Source: Stanieria cyanosphaera PCC 7437 (lineage in GTDB: Bacteria > Cyanobacteriota > Cyanobacteriia > Cyanobacteriales > Xenococcaceae). Taken from it: a stretch of DNA of 64,000 nucleotides. Below are positions 18,294-27,699 of this stretch, piece after piece (the stretch's first letter is position 1; every line of letters begins with the position of its first letter). Where the stretch lies: NCBI RefSeq assembly GCF_000317575.1, contig NC_019748.1, forward strand, positions 4,484,501 through 4,548,500. The letters are read 5' to 3'. The notes beneath the pieces are model-generated. The model saw only the letters and a program-made list of their open reading frames with translations, was not told the origin of the DNA and ran no database searches. Made by a program: the position numbers and the translations under genes.

Positions 18294-18503
18294 GTGCCGA
18301 AGAAAATAAGAGAATTGAAAGCAATGCTTCTCAAAGCTGGTTTTGAATTGATGCCTAAACGAGGTAAAGGTAGTCATGCAATATATCAATATCCTGGGAC
18401 TACGATTAGAGTAAACTTACCTGGAAAAGATGGATCGAATGCCAAATCATATTCATAAAAACAAGTAAAACAAGCTATACAAAGAGCAAAAAATGAATCA
18501 TAA
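18294..18503 (+). pseudogene. hicA: HicA-like mRNA interferase toxin with in-frame stop
   Basis: From GTG 18294 the frame reads VPKKIRELKAMLLKAGFEL, then GKGSHAIYQYPG with the catalytic His, then NLPGKDGSNAKSYS, TAA at 18456-18458, and KQVKQAIQRAKNES. Intact HicA has a Gln/Glu codon where the TAA is, before KQV. A single base change would explain it. Domain order, length and the adjacent hicB support the call. The truncated product would lack the last helix. Confidence 0.8.
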
Positions 18504-18711
18504 ATATCAAATTACTATTGCCTGAAGTCCAGAAGATGAATGTTATTTAGTTTATCTTCCAGATTTTGCTGATGAGATTATGCAACCTGTTACTTATGGA
18601 GAAACCTATCAAGAAGCTTTACAATCTGGTTTGGAGGTAATGGACGAACTGATATTACATTTACAAGCTGAAGGAAAACCATTACCAGTAGCTAAATTAG
18701 TGTCGGCTTAA
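18493..18711 (+). pseudogene. hicB: HicB-like antitoxin with in-frame TGA
   Basis: ATG 18493 overlaps the hicA end by 11 bases. The frame reads MNHKYQITIA, TGA at 18523-18525, then SPEDECYLVYLPDF, YGETYQEALQSGLEVMDELI and a closing VAKLVSA. HicB proteins normally have Trp (TGG) at this TGA position, so one G-to-A change inactivated it. The antitoxin and its toxin are both broken by single nonsense codons. Restart downstream is conceivable but there is no good start. Confidence 0.8.
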
Positions 18712-18856
18712 TCTAATTTTATCAGGATAGATGGCTACAAAAAACTACAATTTTGCTTTAGTTGATCGCTTCGCTTTATAAAATATTGTGTTTTATATTT
18801 AATTTGCTTAGACTAAACTAGTAAGTATGATATTTATCATACTTAAGTCTAAATTT

Positions 18857-19090
18857 ATGCAAAAGAAAATTGCTATTACTATAGACGAAAATTTATTAGC
18901 AGAAATTGATTATTTAGTAGAACAAAAAATATATCCTAATCGTTCTCAAGCAATAGCAGCTAATCTTGAAGCTAATCGAAACTTTCTACGTCGTCAAAGA
19001 TTTGAAATTGAGTGTGCCAAACTCGAACCAAAAGAAGAACAAGAGTTTGCTGAATGGGGAGGATTTGACGATTGGATGGAAGAATATTGA
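18857..19090 (+). CDS. Ribbon-helix-helix antitoxin of a MazEF-like module
   Basis: The 77-residue protein begins MQKKIAITIDENLLAEIDYL, the beta strand and first helix of a ribbon-helix-helix DNA-binding domain; NRSQAIAANLEA is the second helix. The C-terminal half is acidic (EPKEEQEFAEWGGFDDWMEE), typical of an intrinsically disordered toxin-neutralising tail. ATG 18857 was chosen over an upstream start at 18827 because the domain begins there. It overlaps the MazF-like gene by 4 bases and should autorepress the pair. Confidence 0.85.
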   Translation: MQKKIAITIDENLLAEIDYLVEQKIYPNRSQAIAANLEANRNFLRRQRFEIECAKLEPKEEQEFAEWGGFDDWMEEY

Positions 19091-19416
19091 GAAGAGAAAT
19101 TTATTGGGCAAATTTAAATCCTATACGTGGTAGAGAACAAGGTGGAAATCAACCAGTATTAATTATTAGTAATAATATTTTTAATCAACGTTCTGGAACA
19201 ACGGTAATTCTAGCAATTACGAGCGTTAAACTTAGAGTAAAATATCCTTTGATTTTAGAATTAGATTGCTCATCTTTACCTAAACAATCTTGGGTTAAAA
19301 TTACTCAAATTCGTACTATTTCAAATGAAAGAATTGGAGATTACATCGGTCAAATAGATATTGCACAGATGAAAGAAATTATTTTAGCAATTGACGATCT
19401 AATTGGAGAAGATTAA
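19087..19416 (+). CDS. MazF/PemK-family endoribonuclease toxin
   Basis: The protein starts at TTG 19087, overlapping the antitoxin stop as TTGA, and reads MRREIYWANLNPIRGREQGG, the MazF start. The conserved QPVLIISNN strand, TTVILAITS and the SWVKITQIRTIS segment follow. MazF-type toxins cut mRNA at short sequences. A TTG at 19072 is also in frame but less likely. About 109 residues, normal for the family. Confidence 0.88.
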   Translation: MRREIYWANLNPIRGREQGGNQPVLIISNNIFNQRSGTTVILAITSVKLRVKYPLILELDCSSLPKQSWVKITQIRTISNERIGDYIGQIDIAQMKEIILAIDDLIGED

Positions 19417-19506
19417 CAGATAATTGAGCGCGATCACTTTTTTCAAATTTTTTCGCTTCAAATATCTAGCTATGATATATAAATAAATCGTAACTAGATT
19501 TGTGTC

Positions 19507-19731
19507 ATGACAACTAAAAGTGATGTCATTGTTAGCGATCCAGAACTTATGGGAGGAACTCCTGTATTTAGAGGAACTCGCGTCCCCATTAAAAACTTAA
19601 TTGATTATTTAGAAGCAGGAGATTCACTAGATACATTTCTCGATCATTTTCCCAGTGTTACTAAACAAGATGCCATATCTGTTCTAGAATTGGCTAAGGA
19701 AATGCTAATTACTTATGCGCATCCTGCTTGA
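19507..19731 (+). CDS. DUF433 antitoxin-like protein
   Basis: The 74-residue protein shows the DUF433 pattern DPELMGGTPVFRGTRVPIKN, then LIDYLEAGDSLDTFLDHFPS and a last helix. DUF433 is a small winged-helix-like domain that commonly acts as antitoxin to DUF5615 PIN-like toxins. It overlaps the next gene by 17 bases, supporting a two-gene module. Confidence 0.88.
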   Translation: MTTKSDVIVSDPELMGGTPVFRGTRVPIKNLIDYLEAGDSLDTFLDHFPSVTKQDAISVLELAKEMLITYAHPA

Positions 19732-20041
19732 TGAGTGTGTTCCTAACCCTTTAAAACGAGAATTTGCTGATTTAGATATTAAAACAGTCAGAGAAATGGG
19801 ATGGTCGGGAACAAAAAATGGAGTATTACTAAAATTAATATCTGAGTCAGAATTTACTATTTGGCTAACGAGTGACCGTAATATAAAATACGAGCAAAAT
19901 CTACAACAAGCCGGTATTGCAGTAATAGTTATGGTAGCCCGTACAAATCGTATTTCCGATTTATTGCCATTAATCCCAAAAGTACGTGAAACTTTGTTTA
20001 CTGTTAAGCCAGGGGAATTAATTGAAGTTGGTAGTTATTGA
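19715..20041 (+). CDS. DUF5615 PIN-like toxin
   Basis: The 108-residue protein begins MRILLDECVPNPLKREF. It has the PIN-like acidic residues (DE near 6-7, Asp in LTSDRN) expected for a metal-dependent nuclease active site. DUF5615 proteins are PIN-fold toxins paired with DUF433, as here. It is probably an RNA-targeting toxin, by analogy only. Confidence 0.86.
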   Translation: MRILLDECVPNPLKREFADLDIKTVREMGWSGTKNGVLLKLISESEFTIWLTSDRNIKYEQNLQQAGIAVIVMVARTNRISDLLPLIPKVRETLFTVKPGELIEVGSY

Positions 20042-20316
20042 GTATTACAAGTGTTTTAATTTATATCATAAAGAAACTGAACTCAAAAGCGATCGCTCTT
20101 CAACCTTAAATCTATCTATTTTTACGTTACTAATAATAATTAAAATATTTCTTGATTCGTATATATATCTCCTATAACTGCAAGTATATACATCTATATT
20201 TAGATTTAAATATTAGTAAATAGACTAAAAATTATAATAATTGATAAATTGTCAGCTAATCGAAATCTTGAAATAATTATTTTATTAGACCGCAAATAAA
20301 TTTTTGCTTTGATAAG

Positions 20317-22002
20317 ATGATTCAAGGTTTTATTCAAATAGCTTTGACGCTATTAATTGTAGTTTTAATTGTGCCGTGGTTTGGCAATTATATGGCTCGT
20401 ATTTTTCTAGCACAGAAAACTATTTTAGAGCCGATCGCACAACCACTTGAAAAATTAATTTATACAGTTGGTGGTATTAATTACCAAAAAAATATGACAG
20501 GTTGGCGGTATGCCAGAAGCGTACTGATTAGTAACCTAGTTATGTTAGTATTTGTGTTTTTAATCCTAATTTTTCAGGGCCTTTTACCTTTAAATCCGAC
20601 GGGTTTAACTGCACCGAGTTGGGATTTAGCTTTGCATACAGCTATTTCTTTTGTTACTAATACTAATCAACAGCATTATTCTGGAGAAACTACTTATTCT
20701 TATGCTTCCCAAATGTTCGCTTTGGGATTTATGATGTTTACTTCCGCAGCAACAGGAATTGCTGTCGCGATCGCATTTATTCGTGGTTTAACAGGCAATC
20801 CTTTAGGTAATTTTTATGTAGATTTAACTAAATCAATTACTCGTATTTTATTACCAATCTCAATAGTAGGTGGTATTGTCTTATTAATCTTAGGTGTACC
20901 AGAAACTTTAGCCCCACCAGCAGTTGCTAATACTTTAGAAGGTGCAACTCAATATATCGCTAGAGGGCCTGTTGCTCATTTTGAAATTATTAAACAATTA
21001 GGGGAAAATGGCGGTGGTTTTTTTGGCATTAATTCTGCCCATCCCTTTGAAAATCCGAATGGTTTTTCAAACTTAATTGAAACCGTAATTATGTTAGTTA
21101 TTCCTACCTCTTTAATTTATACCTACGGAGTTATAGCGGGAAATAAAAAACAAGGTTGGCTAATATTTGGGATGGTATTTATTATTTATGTAATTTTAAT
21201 TGTAATTTCAGCAGTAGGAGAATATTACGGCAACCCAATTATTAACAATTTTCTGGGTACAAATGCACCTAATTTAGAAGGAAAAGAAGTTCGTTTTGGG
21301 TGGGCGCAGACTGCTTTATGGGCAGTGACTACGACAGGAACGATGTGTGGCGCAGTTAATGGAATGCACGATTCTTTAATGCCGACTGGTGGTTTTGCTA
21401 CTTTATTTAATATGTTTCTACAAATAGTTTGGGGTGGACAAGGTACGGGTACAGCGTATTTATTTGTGTTCCTTATTTTAACTGTATTTCTAACAGGTTT
21501 AATGGTAGGAAGAACCCCAGAGTTTTTAGGAAGAAAAATTGAAAAACAACAAATCGTTTTAGCTAGTGTGATTTTGCTAGTTCATCCCATTGCTGTTTTA
21601 ATTCCCAGTGCGATTACTTTTATTAATCCAGACACTTTAGCAGGTATTAGTAATCCTGGTTTTCATGGCGTTTCCCAAGTTGTTTATGAATATACCTCCG
21701 CAGCAGCTAATAATGGTTCGGGTTTTGAAGGCTTAGGAGATAATACTGTCTGGTGGAATCTTACCGCAGCAGCATCAATGATTATAGGAAGATATATTCC
21801 CATTGTTGCCTTACTTTTACTCGCTGATAACATGACTCGCAAACAACCAGTACCCAAAACTCCTGGAACTTTGCGTACCGATACAACCTTATTTACTGGA
21901 GTTACAGCAGGAGTCATTTTAATTCTCGGCGCACTTACCTTTTTCCCAGTCTTGGCATTAGGGGCAATTGCTGAAGGATTTGAAATCGCTAAAAATTTAT
22001 AA
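20317..22002 (+). CDS. kdpA: Potassium-transporting ATPase subunit KdpA
   Basis: The 561-residue K+-channel-like subunit of the KdpFABC pump has about ten membrane helices. It contains the four degenerate pore loops, for example [13 protein letters not shown] and [19 protein letters not shown]. It imports K+ at low external concentration, driven by KdpB. The closing segment and length are normal. No strong ribosome site precedes the ATG. The spacer to kdpB is unusually long and holds foreign genes. Confidence 0.98.
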   Translation: MIQGFIQIALTLLIVVLIVPWFGNYMARIFLAQKTILEPIAQPLEKLIYTVGGINYQKNMTGWRYARSVLISNLVMLVFVFLILIFQGLLPLNPTGLTAPSWDLALHTAISFVTNTNQQHYSGETTYSYASQMFALGFMMFTSAATGIAVAIAFIRGLTGNPLGNFYVDLTKSITRILLPISIVGGIVLLILGVPETLAPPAVANTLEGATQYIARGPVAHFEIIKQLGENGGGFFGINSAHPFENPNGFSNLIETVIMLVIPTSLIYTYGVIAGNKKQGWLIFGMVFIIYVILIVISAVGEYYGNPIINNFLGTNAPNLEGKEVRFGWAQTALWAVTTTGTMCGAVNGMHDSLMPTGGFATLFNMFLQIVWGGQGTGTAYLFVFLILTVFLTGLMVGRTPEFLGRKIEKQQIVLASVILLVHPIAVLIPSAITFINPDTLAGISNPGFHGVSQVVYEYTSAAANNGSGFEGLGDNTVWWNLTAAASMIIGRYIPIVALLLLADNMTRKQPVPKTPGTLRTDTTLFTGVTAGVILILGALTFFPVLALGAIAEGFEIAKNL

Positions 22003-22033
22003 GATCGAAGCTAACAATTCAAGGAGAAAAATA

Positions 22034-22234
22034 ATGTCCCTGCAACTATAACACTACGTATTTAGGTTAGGACACGCAAATCTTGTCAGGGCGAGAGCGC
22101 CAATCGCCCCTACGATTTACAATAATGTCCTAATCTTTCTTTGTACTGCTATAACTATCGATTATCCTGAAAACTTGCCCGATGCGATCGCCCTCAACAA
22201 AGAAGAATTATCAGACATATATCAATGCCTATAA
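22034..22234 (+). pseudogene. UPF0175-family antitoxin remnant split by a MITE
   Basis: A strong AAGGAG site precedes ATG 22034, which encodes MSLQL. After the inserted element the same protein resumes as TIDYPENLPDAIALNKEEL (22154 onward), the UPF0175 N-terminal pattern. It then ends at a stop overlapping the GNAT start. Only about 30 codons remain. UPF0175 proteins are small antitoxin-like regulators. Confidence 0.65.
22049..22151. mobile_element. MITE-like element with terminal inverted repeats (copy 2)
   Basis: The 103-bp element begins TAACACTACGTA...GGTTAGGACA and ends TGTCCTAATC...GTACTGCTA. The ends are imperfect inverted repeats of about 26-28 bp. It is flanked by TA on both sides, consistent with TA target duplication as in IS630/mariner-type elements. 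The interior has nested palindromes (GGGCG / CGCCC inside AAATC / GATTT). Removing it restores the reading frame of the UPF0175 remnant. Confidence 0.7.
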
Positions 22235-22701
22235 TCAAGCAAATTCAGCCTCATCAAACAGCAGATGTCAAAAACCTTATCTTTCAAATTTGTCAGGAAT
22301 TGTTTGAGGCAACACCAAAAGTAATTCAAACTTACGATCCAATGTTAGATATTGATCGCGTACAAGTCGATTATTTTGATCGACAAGGTACGTTTTTGAT
22401 AGTGATGGATGAAAACACTGTAATTGGATGTGGAGGAATTAAACGCTTAAATGATGAAATTTGTGAGTTAAAGCGAATGTGGTTGCAGAAAAATTATCGA
22501 GGACAAGGATTAGGTTTTCGACTCGCGAAGATGCTTGTAGATTTTGCTAAAAGAACAGGTTATAAGCGAATCCGTTTAGATGTCTTTTCTCAAGAAAAAC
22601 AAAGATTGGCGATCTCTTTTTATCAAAAACTAGGCTTTTACTTTATCGATCGCTATAACGATAGTCCCTGCCAAGTTTTTATGGAAAAAATTCTTGGTTA
22701 A
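22225..22701 (+). CDS. GNAT-family N-acetyltransferase
   Basis: The 158-residue protein has the GNAT acetyl-CoA fold. The signature is LKRMWLQKNYRGQGLGFRLA (motif A, R/QxxGxG/A), followed by RLDVFSQEKQRLAISFYQKLGF (motif B). It acetylates an amine substrate that cannot be predicted. It sits between kdpA and kdpB, not a usual kdp member, and starts inside the end of a decayed antitoxin gene, so it probably arrived by insertion. Confidence 0.88.
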   Translation: MPIIKQIQPHQTADVKNLIFQICQELFEATPKVIQTYDPMLDIDRVQVDYFDRQGTFLIVMDENTVIGCGGIKRLNDEICELKRMWLQKNYRGQGLGFRLAKMLVDFAKRTGYKRIRLDVFSQEKQRLAISFYQKLGFYFIDRYNDSPCQVFMEKILG

Positions 22702-22801
22702 CTGTTTCTTATATAACTAAAACCATTGATGTTGATATTTTGCGATCGCAGAAGTCTTTCAGATAGCTACTAATTAACTATTATTCGACACAGATAAAAT
22801 T

Positions 22802-24889
22802 ATGACCGTCAACAATCGCCCGATGGCAGCAACAGGTACGCGCCATCAACAAAATAAACAGAAAAAAGTCAGCAACAAAGGACTTTATCAACGCGCCTTT
22901 CAAGATGCTTTTGTCAAACTCAATCCCAAAGTGATGTTAAAAAATCCCGTCATGTTTGTGGTTTGGGTAGGCACAATTATTACTGCTTTACTAACAATTA
23001 ATCCAGATCTTTTTGGCAGTATTCCAGGAGAAAACCAACGCTTCTTTAACGGTTTAGTTACCGTAATTCTTTTCCTCACTATTCTCTTTGCCAACTTTGC
23101 TGAAGCAGTCGCCGAAGGAAGGGGGAAAGCCCAAGCAGACTCTTTGCGTTCTACTAAATCCGATACTACCGCTAGAAAAGTTTTACCCAGTGGAAAGATT
23201 GAAGAAGTTAGTTCTACCAATCTGCATAAAGGCGATATTATTCAAGTAGTTGCAGGAGAAATCATTCCTGCTGATGGTGAAGTAATTGAAGGGGTTGCAT
23301 CCGTTGATGAATCGGCAATAACTGGAGAATCTGCCCCCGTTCTTAAAGAACCAGGTTCCGATATGGCAAGTTCAGTTACGGGAGGCACTAAAATTATTTC
23401 GGATGAGTTAAAAATTCGAGTATCTTCCGATCCTGGTAAAGGCTTTTTAGACAGAATGATTGCCCTGGTAGAAGGGGCAGAAAGAACTAAAACTCCTAAC
23501 GAAATTGCCCTCACGGTTTTACTAGCAGTCTTGACTGAAGTATTTCTGATCGTCGTCGCAACGATTCCCCCCATTGCTAATTATGTGGGTTCTCCTGTGG
23601 GAGTAGTAACTCTAATTTCCTTGTTAGTTGCCCTCATTCCTACTACAATCGGCGGTTTACTTAGTGCGATCGGAATTGCAGGTATGGATCGGGTAGCGCA
23701 GTTTAACGTCGTAGCGACATCGGGAAGGGCAGTAGAAGCTTGTGGAGATATTAATACCTTAGTACTAGATAAAACGGGAACGATTACTCTAGGCAATCGT
23801 TTAGCGGAACAGTTTATTCCTGTCAACGGACATACAGAAGCAGAATTAGCCGAAGTCGCTTTAGCTGCTAGTTTATTTGATACTACTCCCGAAGGCAAAT
23901 CAATTGTGAAACTCGCCGAAAAACTAGGGGCAAAAATTACATTTGAACCCCATTCCGCAGAAGGGATTGAATTTTCTGCTAGAACTCGTATGAGTGGTAC
24001 AGATTTACCTAACGGTAAGGAAGTTAGAAAAGGGGCGATTAATGCGATCAAAGGTTTTGTGCGTTCTCGCGGTGGTGAAGTTAGTTCAGATTTAGATGAT
24101 GCTTACGAAAGAGTTTCCCGTCTCGGTGGTACGCCTTTGGGTGTTGCATTAGACGGAGATATGTATGGGGTAATTTATCTCAAAGATATTATCAAACCAG
24201 GAATGCGCGAACGTTTCGATCAGTTGCGTCGTATGGGTGTTAAAAGCGTGATGTTAACTGGAGATAACCGCATTACCGCTTCAGTGATTGCCCAAGAAGC
24301 AGGAGTTGATGATTTTATTGCCGAAGCTACCCCAGAAGATAAGATTGCCGTCATTCAAAAGGAACAGGAACAAGGTAAGTTAGTCGCGATGACGGGAGAT
24401 GGTACTAATGACGCACCAGCTTTAGCACAGGCTAATGTGGGGTTGGCAATGAATACAGGTACTCAAGCAGCGAAAGAAGCAGCCAATATGGTGGATTTGG
24501 ATTCGGATCCGACTAAGTTAATCGATCTCGTTACTATTGGGAAGCAGTTATTAATAACTCGCGGTGCGTTAACCACTTTTTCTCTGGCTAACGATATTGC
24601 TAAATACTTTGCCATCATTCCCGCCATGTTTGCAGCAGCAGGAATTGGTAGTTTGAATGTGATGGGTTTGACAAGTTCTCAATCGGCAGTTTTATCTGCA
24701 TTAATTTACAACGCTTTGATTATTCCCGCTTTAATTCCTTTGGCTTTAAAAGGGGTAAAGTTTAGACCTTTAAGTGCCAATCAATTATTAACTAGAAATA
24801 TTTTACTTTATGGTTTAGGTGGAATTATTGCACCTTTTATAGGAATTAAAGTTATTGATTTACTTATTACTGGAGTTGGTTTGAGTTAA
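22802..24889 (+). CDS. kdpB: Potassium-transporting ATPase ATP-binding subunit KdpB
   Basis: The 695-residue P-type ATPase energises KdpA. Visible signatures are AITGES (A domain), the phosphorylation site [27 protein letters not shown] and seven or so membrane helices. The N-terminus is slightly extended (about 45 residues before [13 protein letters not shown]). Length is normal. It is followed by kdpG/F-like and kdpC with short spacers, so the original operon is intact from here to kdpC. Confidence 0.98.
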   Translation: MTVNNRPMAATGTRHQQNKQKKVSNKGLYQRAFQDAFVKLNPKVMLKNPVMFVVWVGTIITALLTINPDLFGSIPGENQRFFNGLVTVILFLTILFANFAEAVAEGRGKAQADSLRSTKSDTTARKVLPSGKIEEVSSTNLHKGDIIQVVAGEIIPADGEVIEGVASVDESAITGESAPVLKEPGSDMASSVTGGTKIISDELKIRVSSDPGKGFLDRMIALVEGAERTKTPNEIALTVLLAVLTEVFLIVVATIPPIANYVGSPVGVVTLISLLVALIPTTIGGLLSAIGIAGMDRVAQFNVVATSGRAVEACGDINTLVLDKTGTITLGNRLAEQFIPVNGHTEAELAEVALAASLFDTTPEGKSIVKLAEKLGAKITFEPHSAEGIEFSARTRMSGTDLPNGKEVRKGAINAIKGFVRSRGGEVSSDLDDAYERVSRLGGTPLGVALDGDMYGVIYLKDIIKPGMRERFDQLRRMGVKSVMLTGDNRITASVIAQEAGVDDFIAEATPEDKIAVIQKEQEQGKLVAMTGDGTNDAPALAQANVGLAMNTGTQAAKEAANMVDLDSDPTKLIDLVTIGKQLLITRGALTTFSLANDIAKYFAIIPAMFAAAGIGSLNVMGLTSSQSAVLSALIYNALIIPALIPLALKGVKFRPLSANQLLTRNILLYGLGGIIAPFIGIKVIDLLITGVGLS

Positions 24890-24923
24890 GTAATAGGTAA
24901 TAAGTTTTTACGAGGTATAAATC

Positions 24924-25193
24924 ATGAAATTAAATAAAACGAATGAGTTTTTTCTAACTAATAATACTATCGAAACAATTCAAAATATACGCGATCGCTT
25001 TCTGAAAAATCCTTTAGCGATAGTCTTATTGTTAACCATGAGTTTGAATTTGGTTATTGCCCCTGCGGTGATGGCTGCTTCAGGTAATGAAATTACTAAG
25101 AATACGGCTTACGCGATCGCTATTTTATATTGCGTAACTATAGCCTTATCTATTTATTTATTCACCGTAATCTTTCAACCAGAAAGATTCTAA
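24924..25193 (+). CDS. KdpG/KdpF-like small membrane subunit
   Basis: The 89-residue protein has two hydrophobic segments (about 31-52 and 63-84). It ends YLFTVIFQPERF, closely like the end of KdpF (VLFRPERF), the small lipid-like stabiliser of the Kdp complex. It is much longer than the ~29-residue KdpF. In Anabaena an equivalent open reading frame in this position was named kdpG, as I recall. Position between kdpB and kdpC supports membership of the complex. Confidence 0.8.
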   Translation: MKLNKTNEFFLTNNTIETIQNIRDRFLKNPLAIVLLLTMSLNLVIAPAVMAASGNEITKNTAYAIAILYCVTIALSIYLFTVIFQPERF

Positions 25194-25233
25194 TTTAGTA
25201 TCAATTTAATTTTTGACTTTTGACTTTTTAACT

Positions 25234-25845
25234 ATGTCTATTCTTCGCGAAACAATTACAGGCATTCGTACCACTTTTATCTTGTGGTTATTAACGGCTT
25301 TAATTTATCCATTTCTCTTAATACTAATCGGGCAATTTATCTTTCCTTATCAAGCAAATGGTAGTTTAATTACTAATGCTCAAGGGAATATTATCGGTTC
25401 GGCTTTAATCGGACAGAATTTTACAAGCGATCGGGCAAGCCTGGCACTGCGTGATCGCTATTTTTTAAGTCGTCCTAGTACTACTAATTACAGCACTGGC
25501 GATGATGCCAAACCTACTGGAGTCAGTGGCGCAAGTAATTTAGCCCCAAGTAATACCGATTTAACTAAAAGAGTTCAAGAAACTATTACCCAATTAAAAC
25601 AACAAGGAATCGAACCAACTGCTGATTTAGTTTATACTTCTGGTTCGAGTTTAGATCCTCACATTACTCCCGAAGCAGCTAAAGCACAGATACAAAGAGT
25701 AGCCAAAGCTAGAGGATTAGATACTAATCAAGTAGAATTTTTAGTTAATAAAAATACTGAAGGGAGATTTTTAAGTATTTTCGGCGAACCAGGAGTTAAT
25801 GTTTTGACACTTAATTTAGCTTTGGATAATTTAAATCGAAGTTAG
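25234..25845 (+). CDS. kdpC: Potassium-transporting ATPase subunit KdpC
   Basis: The roughly 203-residue protein has one N-terminal membrane helix (about 12-35) and a periplasmic domain. Family motifs include GSALIGQNF, YFLSRPS, SGASNLAPSN and the closing ITPEAAKAQIQRVAKARG. KdpC stabilises the KdpAB complex. ATG 25234 was chosen over an upstream TTG at 25213 because it gives the usual MSILRETITG-type start. Confidence 0.97.
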   Translation: MSILRETITGIRTTFILWLLTALIYPFLLILIGQFIFPYQANGSLITNAQGNIIGSALIGQNFTSDRASLALRDRYFLSRPSTTNYSTGDDAKPTGVSGASNLAPSNTDLTKRVQETITQLKQQGIEPTADLVYTSGSSLDPHITPEAAKAQIQRVAKARGLDTNQVEFLVNKNTEGRFLSIFGEPGVNVLTLNLALDNLNRS

Positions 25846-26090
25846 ATTTAATGATAGTTATTCTTTTGTAAGAACTGTTGGTAAATATTTTGTTTTCCTA
25901 ATTCTCACTGAAATCCTTACGCGACAAAAGGAACATATTAATACTAAAAAAGGTAATTATACGGAACAATTTTGTATAATAAACTAAATAGTCGAGCTAA
26001 TCTATCTTTTCGTTGAGCTAGTAGCTGAAAAGTTATCTGTAAGCGTCAAGATATCTTAGACAAGAGATTACTGTATCAGTAGCATTAGCA

Positions 26091-26525
26091 ATGGTTTTTG
26101 AAGAAGTTGAGTATCGAGATGAGGTAGAGTTGCCCCGCGAGCAGGTAGTCAATCTTTATTCTCAGTGCGGATGGTCATCGGCAGAAAAGCCGGATGCACT
26201 GTTATTCGCCCTTTCAAACTCGCAAACAGTTATCTCGGCGTGGCATCAAAATTCGCTAATTGGACTCGGTAACGCTATTTCGGATAGGGCATTAGTTGTT
26301 TATTATTCTAACTTATTAGTGTTGCCATCATATCAAAACATGGGTGTAGGGCGAGAGATTATGAAACGTCTTCAAAGTCGTTATATTGATTTTCATCAGC
26401 AAATATTGCTGGCGATCAACAGTGCTGCTCCATTCTATGAAAAACTTGGTTTTAAGCACTCACGGGGTGTTAGACCAATGTGGATATATGATGACAGTGA
26501 CATTGATGCTGTCAAAAAACAATAG
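26091..26525 (+). CDS. GNAT-family N-acetyltransferase
   Basis: The 144-residue acetyltransferase has motif A (LLVLPSYQNMGVGREIMKRL) and motif B (SAAPFYEKLGFKHS). The N-terminal half matches small GNATs of unknown substrate. It is unrelated to the GNAT at 22225 except by fold. It lies between kdpC and kdpD with toxin-antitoxin genes, so the region is an insertion hotspot. The spacer before it (25846-26090) has nothing recognisable. Confidence 0.86.
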   Translation: MVFEEVEYRDEVELPREQVVNLYSQCGWSSAEKPDALLFALSNSQTVISAWHQNSLIGLGNAISDRALVVYYSNLLVLPSYQNMGVGREIMKRLQSRYIDFHQQILLAINSAAPFYEKLGFKHSRGVRPMWIYDDSDIDAVKKQ

Positions 26526-26685
26526 CTTGCTAGGGTAGTCGGCGATCACTAAGAGGTTATCTGTGGCGGGTGATTGAGAAGTTTAATCTCTTCGTTTCAC
26601 TAACTATTTGACAATTTTAACTATCTGGTAACAATCGATGTTCCCTCGATCCTTTGTCGCGGTCAGCTTCGCTGGCTGCGGAGCA

Positions 26686-26718
26686 GATCGCTTTTAAATA
26701 ATTTCACAACGAGTAAAA
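26686..26718. repeat. 33-bp direct repeat, left copy
   Basis: The 33 bases begin GATCGCTTTTAAATAATTTC and end GAGTAAAA. An identical copy lies at 27297-27329. The two bracket the toxin-antitoxin pair at 26769-27265. Confidence 0.9.
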
Positions 26719-26768
26719 TCAATTGAAGTTAAACTTTAAAATACTATAGTTTTGATTGCTATTGAACT

Positions 26769-26993
26769 ATGACTAAATTACTCCAACAAGTTATTGCTCA
26801 AATTGAAAAACTTCCACCCGACAAACAAGATGAGATTGCATCTCGACTTCTAGCAGAATTACAAGAAGAAGAAAGATGGGATACCCGTTTTGCTGCTACG
26901 ACTGATGAGCAATGGGATCGGATGGCTGCAATAGTGCGCGAGGAAATCGATAAGGGTGAAACTGTTCCACTTGATGAAGTTTTTCCAACCTGA
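26769..26993 (+). CDS. Antitoxin-like protein of a RelE/ParE-type module
   Basis: The 74-residue protein begins MTKLLQQVIAQIEKLPPDKQ, then DEIASRLLAELQEEERWDTRF, and ends acidic (DKGETVPLDEVF). This helical, acidic pattern is common in small antitoxins paired with RelE/ParE-like toxins. The toxin-like gene follows after 2 bases. It has no recognisable DNA-binding motif, so repression of its own promoter is uncertain. Confidence 0.75.
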   Translation: MTKLLQQVIAQIEKLPPDKQDEIASRLLAELQEEERWDTRFAATTDEQWDRMAAIVREEIDKGETVPLDEVFPT

Positions 26994-26995
26994 AA

Positions 26996-27265
26996 ATGAA
27001 ATCAAGTGTAACCAAAACTTTTCGTAAGCGACTGAGTGAACTTCCTAAATCGATTCAAGAACAAGCTGTTAAAGCTTATGCACTGTGGAAAAAAGATCCT
27101 TATCATCCCAGTCTTCAATTCAAACGAGTCAGTCAACGACAACCAATTTATTCTGCTCGTGTCACTATTAGCTATCGTGTTTTAGGCTTATTGGAGTCCA
27201 ACCATATCTACTGGTACTGGATTGGCACACATGATGAGTATGATGAGTTGCTGAAACGGATGTAG
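26996..27265 (+). CDS. RelE/ParE-superfamily toxin-like protein
   Basis: The 89-residue protein has the RelE-fold pattern: FRKRLSELPKSIQEQAVKAY (first helices), HPSLQFKRV, VTISYRVLGLLE and the closing YWYWIGTHDEYDELLKRM. Such proteins cut ribosome-bound mRNA or inhibit gyrase; which applies here is unknown. It is coupled to the preceding antitoxin gene with a 2-base gap. Confidence 0.82.
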   Translation: MKSSVTKTFRKRLSELPKSIQEQAVKAYALWKKDPYHPSLQFKRVSQRQPIYSARVTISYRVLGLLESNHIYWYWIGTHDEYDELLKRM

Positions 27266-27296
27266 TTAATTTTGGGTACCATCTCTTGAAAGCTGC

Positions 27297-27329
27297 GATC
27301 GCTTTTAAATAATTTCACAACGAGTAAAA
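27297..27329. repeat. 33-bp direct repeat, right copy
   Basis: Identical to 26686-26718. It follows the RelE-like gene by about 30 bases. Confidence 0.9.
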
Positions 27330-27447
27330 GTAACTAAATATATATCTTGACGTTTAATGCAGCTTAACAAGTAGTAGTAGAGTGGGTTCAAAAGTGAATT
27401 CTTGCTCAAGTTATAATTCTGTTAGGTATAGGATTGAGGGAGAAAAA

Positions 27448-27699
27448 ATGCTAGTAAGTGTTGAAGGGATTTATCGCAACGGTCGTGTAGAACTTACAGA
27501 GAATCCCAATAATATGCCTGAAGGGACTTTCGTAATTGTTACCTTTGTGACAAAGAATGATATAGATTTAGCATCTCAAGGAATTGACCGAGAGCAAGCA
27601 GAGGCTCTACGCGCCAGTCTAACGACTTTTTCAGATGATTGGGATAGTCCCGAAATGAGCATTTATGATAACTATGACGCAGCCAAAGCCAACTCTTAA
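27448..27699 (+). CDS. Antitoxin of a MazF-type module
   Basis: The 83-residue protein begins MLVSVEGIYRNGRVELTENP, a short beta-rich N-terminal domain seen in small cyanobacterial antitoxins. A helical acidic tail follows (DREQAEALRASLTTFSDDWD). ATG 27448 has GAGGGAG upstream and is preferred over an upstream GTG. It overlaps the MazF-like gene by 35 bases. Confidence 0.8.
   Translation: MLVSVEGIYRNGRVELTENPNNMPEGTFVIVTFVTKNDIDLASQGIDREQAEALRASLTTFSDDWDSPEMSIYDNYDAAKANS

Noticed and set aside
18523-18525. UGA read as tryptophan in hicB
   Set aside because: TGA serves as the normal stop in other genes here (for example ureE), and hicA next to it also carries a TAA.
22900-24051. Three long minus-strand frames opposite kdpB
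   Set aside because: They are antisense to a conserved P-type ATPase with no homology-like features.
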